Made by a program: the position numbers and the translations under genes. DNA of 8,862 nucleotides from an uncultured Clostridia bacterium (GTDB lineage Bacteria > Bacillota > Clostridia > Oscillospirales > Oscillospiraceae): positions 1-8,862 of the forward strand of contig CAMWQV010000055.1 in NCBI GenBank assembly GCA_947176425.1, read 5' to 3'. The notes below the pieces were generated by a model that did no database searches, had not been told where the DNA came from, and saw only the letters and a program-made list of their open reading frames with translations. Positions 3,617 through 8,862 of the stretch are shown one piece after another. Position 1 is the first letter of the stretch. Each line of letters begins with the position of its first letter.

Positions 3617-4314
3617 AAACAATCTATAGACCAGTCTATACACCCAAAGGTGCGGCGAAAGAATACGGTGATTGCGCAATCAACATTTTCACCGGCTGCC
3701 CGCACAGATGCTATTACTGTTTTGTTCCGCAGGTCCTGCGCAGGAACCGGGAACAGTTCCATTCCGACGTGCGTCCCCGGGACGGTATTGTGGAGGCTGT
3801 GCGCCGTCAGATAGAGCGGGAGCAGATCACCGGAAAACTGATTCATCTTTGCTTTACCTGCGACCCGTATCCGACGGGGTACGATACCACGCCGACACGC
3901 GAGGTTATCAAGATTCTGAAGGAGTCGGGGAACCATGTGCAAATTCTCACAAAGGGTGATGGAAGCCGGGATTTTGACCTACTGGACAGCGGGGACTGGT
4001 ACGGTGTGACATATGACGGTTCTTACGATGGCGTTTATATGCCGTCAGATAGAGTTCAAGACGCATTTTATACAAAATCGCTTGGCATAAAAACGTGGTG
4101 TTCTTTTGAACCGGTTGTTAATGCTGTAATGGTTCTGGATTGCATTGAAAATTGCAGCGATGTTTTTGACCAGGTGAAGATCGGGAAACTGAACTATTTC
4201 CAGTCCGACATCAACTGGGCAGAGTTTGGACACAAGGCTGAAGCATTATGCAAGGAACTGGGCCTGGACTACTACATCAAGGACAGCCTGCGGGCGGAAA
4301 TGGAAAAGGCATGA
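3613..4314 (+). CDS. Radical SAM protein, spore photoproduct lyase-like cluster region
   Basis: 233 residues. The radical SAM signature is at residues 29-36, CPHRCYYC (C-x3-C-x2-C), in the context NIFTGCPHRCYYCFVP, which is typical of the SplB-like/phage radical SAM group. Next come LCFTCDPYPTG (79-89), TPTREVIKIL and VQILTKGDGSRDFDLL, the barrel segments seen in this group. The three Cys would hold a 4Fe-4S cluster that cleaves AdoMet to a 5'-deoxyadenosyl radical. The substrate is unknown; DNA or a nucleotide is attractive because the gene overlaps the upstream methyltransferase by 4 bp and the next gene again by 4 bp. No auxiliary SPASM cluster is seen. It is not long enough to be a full spore photoproduct lyase, and I do not claim repair activity. 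Confidence 0.88.
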   Translation: MKTIYRPVYTPKGAAKEYGDCAINIFTGCPHRCYYCFVPQVLRRNREQFHSDVRPRDGIVEAVRRQIEREQITGKLIHLCFTCDPYPTGYDTTPTREVIKILKESGNHVQILTKGDGSRDFDLLDSGDWYGVTYDGSYDGVYMPSDRVQDAFYTKSLGIKTWCSFEPVVNAVMVLDCIENCSDVFDQVKIGKLNYFQSDINWAEFGHKAEALCKELGLDYYIKDSLRAEMEKA

Positions 4315-5018
4315 GCGGCGGGGCGGACTGGTCCAGAACATGCGAAGGGTGCGCCCGTGTTGTGAATGAGCCGGGGCAAAAGGCTGCTCTGTGGGCGAGG
4401 TGTTTTGCACCGGGACCGCGTCGGGGATACGTCGTGGGAAACAGTCGCTTTCTCCCATATATCCCCGCATGGTGTCCGTTGATGCAGAAAAAGGAGGCGG
4501 CGCTTATGATCGGGAAACAAGTAACACTGAAAAGCATTCCAGAAGGAACAACTTTCCAGGCGTTTGGAGACTGGTTTATTAAGCTGGAGTGCGTAGACGG
4601 CGGCATACTCTCCCTGCGGAGGGACATATGGGAGCGCGGCATACCGGACGGAGACGACAGGAACGATGCACATACAGACGGCGTGAGCAGGTCTTTGAAA
4701 AGATACAGTGAATTTCTTGCCGACGCTGGAATGCCGGAAGATGCAGCTTGCGTAACGCTGCTGACACAACAGCAGTATCATCGAAATCAACATCTGATAC
4801 CGCCTTTGGATGAAGCTGACTTATGGTGGCTGGAGCAGCACGAAAAGATACCAGATAAGAAGTGCGGCAATATGGTAAAGGGCCGAATGCTGGTTGAATA
4901 CGGAACCAGCGTCGAATATTGCAGAGTTCCCAATACTTACGGCGTCCGCCCTGCTGTGATATTCAATCCCTCAACCGCAATAGTGCTTGAGCATTTGAAA
5001 GGGGAAAGTCTACAATGA
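4311..5018 (+). CDS. Cys-rich N-terminus fused to a DUF6273-like domain (235 aa)
   Basis: The frame runs unbroken from ATG 4311, which overlaps the upstream stop as ATGA, to TGA 5018. Residues 1-60 contain Cys 11, 14, 31 and 55 (CEGC ... RCFAPGPRRGYVVG ... PAWCP), a likely zinc site of the kind found in small stand-alone phage proteins. Residues 66-235 look like a separate module: IGKQVTLKSIPEGTTFQAFG at its start, and LWWLEQ ... YGVRPAVIFNP at its end, resembling the GVRPA-ending domains annotated DUF6273; that match is tentative. A strong AAGGAGG site (4493-4499) precedes an in-frame ATG at 4506, so a 170-aa protein may be made instead of or as well as the fusion. If only the shorter form is real, 4311-4505 would be a separate small ORF that lost its stop. 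Confidence 0.7.
   Translation: MSGGADWSRTCEGCARVVNEPGQKAALWARCFAPGPRRGYVVGNSRFLPYIPAWCPLMQKKEAALMIGKQVTLKSIPEGTTFQAFGDWFIKLECVDGGILSLRRDIWERGIPDGDDRNDAHTDGVSRSLKRYSEFLADAGMPEDAACVTLLTQQQYHRNQHLIPPLDEADLWWLEQHEKIPDKKCGNMVKGRMLVEYGTSVEYCRVPNTYGVRPAVIFNPSTAIVLEHLKGESLQ
4493..4508 (+). promoter_or_regulatory. Internal ribosome binding site and ATG within the fused ORF
   Basis: AAGGAGG is followed by seven bases and an in-frame ATG at 4506, a better start signal than that of the longer form at 4311. It marks the likely boundary between the Cys-rich module and the C-terminal module. Confidence 0.65.
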
Positions 5019-5752
5019 TACAGCAAACAAAGACGGACCGCGCATGTGAACTGCGGCGCTGTCGGAGACCCGCCCTAGCGTCTATGGAATACGGGTCCAT
5101 TCAAACAGAACTGTATGAAATCTCTGAGGCGTGTTGCGACATCCGCTATTTCTGCGATGACGAACGGACGCTGTTGGACGCGCTTGACGGGGATAGTGAA
5201 GCTGAGTATGAGTTTCAGATGGCGTTCGCCGCTCTGGATGAAAAGGTCAACGCACTGTTGGAGGCACTCCAGCGGGAAGAATGGGCAAACCAATACGATG
5301 AACACTATGACCCGGAGGCGGATTTTAATTCCTGTCTGGTGGCCCTTGTTGGAGACTTCTACAGGGAGCGCGGAGGAGGAATCTGGGGATTTGACTGCGG
5401 AGAAAGCGATTACTTCAATCTGGACAAATATGATGCGGAGTACGCCGTTACAGAAGCCGGTAAGCGGCTCTGTCGGAAAACAAAACCCCAAATGGTCAAA
5501 TCAATCCAGCATACCTTGAGAATCTTCCTTGCGATGATCGACATACGTGAAGAATTTGATTACATCAAGAACGCTTTTGACATCGTGAAGGATGAAAACA
5601 TGGCTCTGCTCAAAACGATTAAGAGTATTGAAAACGCCTACGAGGTCGCGAATGAGGCGAGCGGCGGGTTTCGGTACAACATATATGGCCCTGAGATCGC
5701 AACGCTGGAAAGGCTTGTCTCTACACTGCCGGACCGCTGCTGGATAGAGTAA
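5015..5752 (+). CDS. Hypothetical acidic protein, 245 aa
   Basis: ATG 5015 overlaps the previous stop by 4 bp and follows AAAGGGGAAAG. An alternative ATG at 5084 (MEYGSIQTELYEI) begins the clearly structured part, while the first 23 residues are basic and Arg/Cys-rich (ELRRCRRPAL). The rest is acidic and helical: DDERTLLDALDGDSEAEYEF, a helix with NALLEALQREEW, a Gly-rich turn (RERGGGIWGFDCGES), and a C-terminal helical part ending LPDRCWIE. No membrane segment or catalytic motif is recognised. It lies between the fused Cys-rich gene and the second radical SAM gene and is almost certainly co-translated with them. Function unknown; a structural or partner role for the modification enzymes would be speculation. 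Confidence 0.85.
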   Translation: MIQQTKTDRACELRRCRRPALASMEYGSIQTELYEISEACCDIRYFCDDERTLLDALDGDSEAEYEFQMAFAALDEKVNALLEALQREEWANQYDEHYDPEADFNSCLVALVGDFYRERGGGIWGFDCGESDYFNLDKYDAEYAVTEAGKRLCRKTKPQMVKSIQHTLRIFLAMIDIREEFDYIKNAFDIVKDENMALLKTIKSIENAYEVANEASGGFRYNIYGPEIATLERLVSTLPDRCWIE

Positions 5753-5756
5753 AGAT

Positions 5757-6668
5757 ATGCATATTGGTTTAATAGATGCGGATTCCCACCACTTTCCCAA
5801 TCTCGCGTTGATGAAGCTGTCGGCTTGGCACAAAGCGCGGGGCGATACAGTGGAATGGTGGTCGGGCTTCTCGCAGTATGATCGGGTGTACATCAGCAAA
5901 GTGTTTGACGAAACGTATTCTCCAGATATCTTGGAACCGGTGAACACCCGCGAGATCATCAAGGGCGGGACAGGCTATGGACTGGACAACCGCCTGCCAG
6001 ACGAAGTAGAGCATGTATACCCGGACTATTCCCTTTACCCGAAATTGACCAAAGAGACAGCATACGGCTTTTTAACCAGGGGATGCCCAAGAGCCTGTTC
6101 GTTCTGCATCGTGGCGGAGAAAGAGGGACGCGCCTCAAAAAAGGTGGCTGACCTCTCCGAATGGTGGTATGGGCAGAAGTACATAAAACTGCTGGACCCG
6201 AACCTGCTGGCATGTCCGGAACATATGGACCTGCTGGGAAAGCTTGCAGACAGCGGCGCGTGGGTGGACTTTACCCAAGGACTGGACGTTCGGCTGACAA
6301 ATGCGCGGAACGTGGAGCTGATACGGTGCATAAGGACGAAGAACATTCATTTTGCGTGGGACAATCCGGCGCAAGACCTGACAGAGCATTTCCAGCAGTT
6401 CAAGGACCTGTCCGGCATAAAGGATTACCGGAAGCTGGGCGTCTATGTGCTGACCAACTACGGAGACGGGGAAACGCCAGAGGAAAAATTGGAAAACGCA
6501 TTGCGGCGGATTAACACGTTGCGGGACCTTGGATACAGCCCGTATGTGATGATTTATGACAAGCCGCACGCGCCGAGGGCAATCCGCCTGGTTCAAAGAT
6601 GGTGCAACAACCGCTTAGTTTTCGGGGCGGAGCCGGATTTCTACAAGTTTGACCCGAAACGGGGGTGA
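5757..6668 (+). CDS. Radical SAM protein with B12-binding-like N-terminus, phage type
   Basis: 303 residues. The start, MHIGLIDADSHHFPNLALMK followed by LSAWHKARGDTVEWW, looks like the first strand-helix-strand of a cobalamin-binding-like Rossmann domain, as in B12-type radical SAM enzymes, although the DxHxxG signature is not seen. The cluster motif is CPRACSFC (residues 110-117; C-x3-C-x2-C) in FLTRGCPRACSFCIVAEKEG. Barrel-like segments follow (IKLLDPNLLACPEHMDLLGKL, WVDFTQGLDVRL, IHFAWDNP, LGVYVLTNYGDGETPEEKLE). It is clearly different from the radical SAM protein at 3613-4314, so this is not a duplication. The substrate is unknown. The gene starts 4 bases after the previous stop and ends 4 bases before the cytosine-methyltransferase-like gene, so a role in nucleic-acid modification is a reasonable guess. 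Confidence 0.88.
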   Translation: MHIGLIDADSHHFPNLALMKLSAWHKARGDTVEWWSGFSQYDRVYISKVFDETYSPDILEPVNTREIIKGGTGYGLDNRLPDEVEHVYPDYSLYPKLTKETAYGFLTRGCPRACSFCIVAEKEGRASKKVADLSEWWYGQKYIKLLDPNLLACPEHMDLLGKLADSGAWVDFTQGLDVRLTNARNVELIRCIRTKNIHFAWDNPAQDLTEHFQQFKDLSGIKDYRKLGVYVLTNYGDGETPEEKLENALRRINTLRDLGYSPYVMIYDKPHAPRAIRLVQRWCNNRLVFGAEPDFYKFDPKRG

Positions 6669-6672
6669 AACT

Positions 6673-7314
6673 GTGAGCGCTATAGACGAGAGAACCGGAA
6701 AGCCGAAAATCATTCTTGACCTTTGCGGAGGAAGCGGGAGCTGGTCAAGGGCATATGCGGCGGCGGGATATGATGTAAGGAACATAACCCTGCCGGAGTA
6801 TAACGTGCTTGATTATAAGCCGCCGGAAAATGTGTACGGCATACTCGCTGCGCCGCCATGCACGGAGTTTTCCGTGCTGAACTGCAAGGCGGAGGCACGA
6901 GAGAGAAAGCCGCAGGAAGGTCTAAAAATCGTGATGGCTTGTATGCGTATCATCGTAAAAAGCAAGCCTGTCTGGCGGGCAATGGAAAACCCGGTTGGGC
7001 ATTTGCGGGAATACATGGGAAAGTCAAAAATGATATTCCAGCCGTGGGAATACGGGGACCCGTGGACAAAGAGGACCGAACTATGGGGGAGCTTTACGCC
7101 GCCGGAAAAAATCTATACAGACTGGAATGACGTTCCTAACAAGCTGCCGTTATACACAAGGAAAGGAAGAGGAAAGCCCAATTTCGCATATCTGCACAAA
7201 TCGGCGCAGGCGTTGATACCGCAACTGGCGTGGGCAAAACCAAAAACGGACGCAGACTTTCGTGCGATAACACCACCTGGATTTGCGCAGGCATTTTTTA
7301 AGTCAAATCAGTAA
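6673..7314 (+). CDS. Cytosine-C5 DNA methyltransferase-like protein (213 aa)
   Basis: Motif I is LDLCGGSGSWSRAYAAAGYDV (AdoMet binding, from residue 15). The catalytic-type motif IV is AAPPCTEFSV with Cys 63, and motif VI is ENP (105-107) instead of the usual ENV. The order I-IV-VI is that of C5-cytosine methyltransferases, but at 213 residues there is little room for a full target-recognition domain, as in short phage members of this superfamily. The open frame reaches upstream to a TTG at 6649, but GTG 6673 lies 7 bases after GGGGG and shares a 17-base start region with the next gene, so I chose it. No restriction partner is adjacent. It may methylate DNA or be a diverged relative acting on another base; I am sure of the fold, less of the activity. 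Confidence 0.85.
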   Translation: MSAIDERTGKPKIILDLCGGSGSWSRAYAAAGYDVRNITLPEYNVLDYKPPENVYGILAAPPCTEFSVLNCKAEARERKPQEGLKIVMACMRIIVKSKPVWRAMENPVGHLREYMGKSKMIFQPWEYGDPWTKRTELWGSFTPPEKIYTDWNDVPNKLPLYTRKGRGKPNFAYLHKSAQALIPQLAWAKPKTDADFRAITPPGFAQAFFKSNQ

Positions 7315-7334
7315 TTCGGAAATGGGGTGAAACT

Positions 7335-7613
7335 GTGAGCCAATGCAAAGACTGTGGCGCGGGAATTGACTGGATGCACACAGAGGACGGACGCTATATC
7401 CCTGTAGACCCGGAGCCGGTATTTGTTATTGAGGGCGACGGGGACGAGCAATTTTATGACGACGAGCTGGGCGAGATTGCCGGGCGGATGGCAAGGCCGG
7501 AGGAAGTGCAGACCAGGGAGCAGAAAATCAATGCGCCGGTGGGGTATGTTCCGCACTGGCGGACCTGCCGGGCGCGGCGGAAAGGGTGGTCCGGGAAGTC
7601 GTGCAGAGCATGA
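7335..7613 (+). CDS. Small zinc-ribbon-like protein, 92 aa
   Basis: GTG 7335 is preceded by GGGGTGAAACT, identical to the start region of the gene before it. The N-terminus is VSQCKDCGAGIDWMHTEDGR, followed by YIPVDPEPVFV and an acidic segment. The end carries VPHWRTCRARRKGW. Cys 4, Cys 7, His 74 and Cys 78 could form one zinc site joining the two ends, a pattern seen in small phage proteins of unknown role. The C-terminus is basic (RARRKGWSGKSC), which would suit nucleic-acid contact. It sits between two methyltransferase genes and belongs to the same operon. Confidence 0.8.
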   Translation: MSQCKDCGAGIDWMHTEDGRYIPVDPEPVFVIEGDGDEQFYDDELGEIAGRMARPEEVQTREQKINAPVGYVPHWRTCRARRKGWSGKSCRA

Positions 7614-7628
7614 GGAACCGGCGGTGAT

Positions 7629-7811
7629 ATGGCAAGGAAGAAACGGAGCAAGCCGCCCGCCAACGCCACGGCCTGGTGTGCCCTACATAAACGGCTGATG
7701 AACGACCTTTATATTCGGCGGCGGGGGTGCGCTATGCGTATGTGTAAACATCTGGCGTGGTTGAAGGGAACCGGACCTCCTGGGGGTGAGAAAGACGCTA
7801 AAACTGAATAA
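7629..7811 (+). CDS. Small basic Cys/His protein, 60 aa
   Basis: ATG 7629, preceded by a weak GGCGGTGAT site, opens a 60-residue frame. The N-terminus is basic (MARKKRSKPP). Cys 17 and His 20 (WCALHKR) with Cys 34, Cys 39 and His 41 (GCAMRMCKHL) form a compact Cys/His cluster, most likely one zinc site. This CxxH ... C-x4-C-x-H layout suggests a tiny phage zinc protein, possibly nucleic-acid binding. Its last 26 bases overlap the start of the following methyltransferase gene if that starts at GTG 7786. Function unknown. Confidence 0.7.
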   Translation: MARKKRSKPPANATAWCALHKRLMNDLYIRRRGCAMRMCKHLAWLKGTGPPGGEKDAKTE

Positions 7812-8430
7812 GTGCTACAACATGGACTGCATGGAAGGGATGGCGCAATTCCCGGATAGGTTCTTCGACCTGGCAGTGGTGGACCCGCCCTATGGGATCA
7901 ATCGCTTTAAGAAAGGAGAAACATCACGCATACGGAAGTACGGGCAGCTATCATCTGTCAACGATATGCGGCCAACGCCGGAATACTTCAAAGAGCTGTT
8001 CCGTGTATCAAAGGAACAGATTGTTTTCGGCTGGAATCACCTATCGGATCTGTTGCCGCCTACATCAGAATTTATCTTCTGGTATAAGCACCAGCCGGTG
8101 AAAACCTACAGTGCCGGGGAACTGGCGTGGACATCATTCAAGAAAACGGCAAAGTGCTTTGATTATCCATATTTCGGCGGAGCTGGAGCGGACAAGGACG
8201 GTCGCTTCCACCCGACACAGAAGCCGGTACGATTGTATCAATGGATTTTCCAGAACTACGCGAAGCAGAGGTACAAAATTCTTGATACCCACCTGGGGAG
8301 CGGGAGCAGCCGGATTGCCGCCCTGGAAGCTGGGCTTGATTTTATCGGCTTTGAAATCGACAAGACCTATTTTGAGAAGCAGGAAGCGCGGTTTGAACAA
8401 TACGCCGACCAATGCAGCCTGTTTCGCTGA
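7786..8430 (+). CDS. DNA methyltransferase, beta-type amino-methylating (N6A or N4C), canonical motifs
   Basis: 214 residues, paralogous to the enzyme at 2951-3616. Catalytic motif IV is VVDPPYGI (DPPY at 33-36), followed by ELFRVSKEQIVFGWNH, HPTQKP (142-147) and the AdoMet-binding motif DTHLGSGSS (167-175), then GFEIDKTYF. The order IV then I places it in the beta group, which methylates the amino group of adenine or cytosine in DNA. The region around residues 38-62 and 98-140 differs strongly from the paralogue and probably sets the target. The start is uncertain: GTG 7786 is the most upstream reasonable choice and overlaps the previous gene by 26 bp; ATG 7822 would cut off the conserved N-terminus. 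It is the last of the tightly packed modification genes; no nuclease partner is adjacent. Confidence 0.92.
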   Translation: MRKTLKLNKCYNMDCMEGMAQFPDRFFDLAVVDPPYGINRFKKGETSRIRKYGQLSSVNDMRPTPEYFKELFRVSKEQIVFGWNHLSDLLPPTSEFIFWYKHQPVKTYSAGELAWTSFKKTAKCFDYPYFGGAGADKDGRFHPTQKPVRLYQWIFQNYAKQRYKILDTHLGSGSSRIAALEAGLDFIGFEIDKTYFEKQEARFEQYADQCSLFR

Positions 8431-8442
8431 CAAAAAAATAAA

Positions 8443-8472
8443 GCCTCCGTCGCTGTGCGAAGCGGCGGAGGC
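8443..8472. terminator. GC-rich hairpin after the modification operon; possible leftward terminator
   Basis: GCCTCCGTCGCT, loop GTGCGA, AGCGGCGGAGGC. On the + RNA all 12 pairs form, with one G-U; on the minus RNA one pair becomes C-A. On the minus strand it is followed by TTTATTTTTTT, the form of a rho-independent terminator for leftward transcription. On the + strand the A-run is upstream and no T-run follows, so rightward termination is doubtful. Confidence 0.55.
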
Positions 8473-8495
8473 GTGAACACCCGGAAGGTATTCAC
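8473..8495 (+). promoter_or_regulatory. Second hairpin containing the ribosome binding site of the 37-aa ORF
   Basis: GTGAACACC, loop CGGAA, GGTATTCAC: 8 of 9 pairs on the + RNA. The GGAAGG that would serve ATG 8497 lies in the loop and the closing stem, so folding could limit translation. It abuts the hairpin at 8443-8472. Confidence 0.45.
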
Positions 8496-8496
8496 C

Positions 8497-8610
8497 ATGA
8501 CACAAGCATTATACCACACTCCGGGTCCGCATACAAGAACGAGCGTGAAAAATCCAGAAAAAAGCTATGCGCGGCGGCGCATTTCGGCCTTGTATGGAAT
8601 CGTAACTTAA
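8497..8610 (+). CDS. Small ORF, 37 aa, unknown function
   Basis: ATG 8497 follows GGAAGG with an 8-base gap. The 37 residues start MTQALYHTPGPHTRTSVKNP and end in a basic helix-like tail (SYARRRISALYGIVT). Support comes from the start signal, the lack of any other gene in 8431-8634, and a sensible amino-acid make-up. Against it: the short length, and hairpins that partly bury its ribosome binding site. The basic C-terminal segment could bind nucleic acid, but there is no recognised family. It ends 24 bases before the next gene. Confidence 0.5.
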   Translation: MTQALYHTPGPHTRTSVKNPEKSYARRRISALYGIVT

Positions 8611-8634
8611 CGACCACGGAGGGGGTGCTACGGT

Positions 8635-8862
8635 ATGCGCACTGTGTACCGGGAAAAGAAGTATACCTGCGGGGAATATCTGGACGTATATATCTACCCA
8701 GTCTTTGAGACAGGGAAGCCAGGCGGCGGGAAGCGGAAGAAAAGAAAGCCGTCTACCAAAGCACAAGAAAAACTGAATGAGCGCCACCGGAAAGAAAAGC
8801 TGACCCGGAAGCTCCACTCCAACTTCACGCCGGAGGACCTGGAGCTTCACGCGACATACAAG
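8635..8862 (+). CDS. Basic protein of phage/mobile-element type, N-terminal 76 aa, runs off the right edge
   Basis: ATG 8635 follows GGAGGGGGTG with a good gap; the frame is open to the window end. The visible part reads MRTVYREKKYTCGEYLDVYI, then a strongly basic linker (GGGKRKKRKPSTKAQEKLNE), then RHRKEKLTRKLHSNFTPEDL and ELHATYK. This order (a 'CGEYL' start, a KRK-rich linker, 'NxRHxxEK', 'xNFTPEDLxLxxTY') reminds me of phage/plasmid proteins whose next part resembles a rolling-circle replication (G2P/ORF2-like) domain, where the final strand would be its first motif. The rest of the gene is outside the window, so this is a low-confidence guess; the frame itself is secure. Confidence 0.8.
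   Translation, partial: MRTVYREKKYTCGEYLDVYIYPVFETGKPGGGKRKKRKPSTKAQEKLNERHRKEKLTRKLHSNFTPEDLELHATYK

Noticed and set aside
4272..4793. 173-aa leftward ORF opposite the 4311-5018 gene
   Set aside because: Cys/Arg/Pro-rich shadow with no start signal, opposite a coupled rightward gene.
8509..8850. 113-aa leftward ORF at the right edge
   Set aside because: It lies opposite the clear start and basic protein at 8635 and the small ORF at 8497; no ribosome binding site. The leftward terminator-like hairpin at 8443 made me look twice, but the protein is a shadow.
1..8862. tRNA or rRNA genes
   Set aside because: No cloverleaf with a conserved T-arm (GGTTCRA) or rRNA-like stretch was seen by eye; a tRNAscan-SE/Infernal run would be needed to be certain.

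Overview
The window looks like the early region of a temperate phage, prophage or related integrated element from a Gram-positive, probably gut Clostridia-type (Oscillospiraceae/Lachnospiraceae-like) host. The reasons are strong AGGAGG-type ribosome binding sites, frequent GTG/TTG starts, moderate GC, tightly packed small genes, and a divergent XRE repressor/early-promoter switch. Host and element type are inferences; no structural, integrase or terminase gene is present to settle them.

Layout. (1) Positions 1-249, leftward: the N-terminal part of an XRE/Cro-CI-type repressor running off the left edge. (2) Positions 250-444: a compact control region with two divergent sigma-A promoters, a consensus rightward one (TTGACA-17-TATAAT) and a leftward one (TTGACT-17-TATACT). 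Four copies of an 18-bp operator-like sequence alternate in orientation, and the -35 boxes lie inside two of them. (3) Positions 445-2584: an unusual mosaic of small genes. Five rightward ORFs of about 57-69 aa are interleaved with three leftward ORFs of 65-85 aa. Each leftward ORF has its own near-identical cassette of promoter, GC-rich leader hairpin and AGAAAGGAG ribosome binding site. Two rightward ORFs share a 41-bp leader repeat, and one appears to need a -1 frameshift at an A AAA AAG heptamer followed by a strong stem-loop. (4) Positions 2665-8430: a tightly coupled rightward operon, several genes overlapping by 4 bp (ATGA). It holds two paralogous beta-type DNA methyltransferases at its ends, two different radical SAM enzymes, a cytosine-C5-methyltransferase-like enzyme, several small Cys/His (probably zinc-binding) proteins and proteins of unknown function. 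(5) Positions 8431-8862: two adjacent hairpins, a 37-aa ORF, and the start of a basic protein that runs off the right edge.

How it may work together: the repressor would shut off the rightward early operon and its own gene through the shared operators. When derepressed, the operon would make small early proteins, then a DNA-modification set (three methyltransferases and two radical SAM enzymes, no restriction nuclease in view). The three leftward units have independent promoters and could be expressed while the rightward operon is silent, as moron-like genes or antisense transcription units. The functional links are inference; the motifs, repeats and overlaps are read directly from the sequence.
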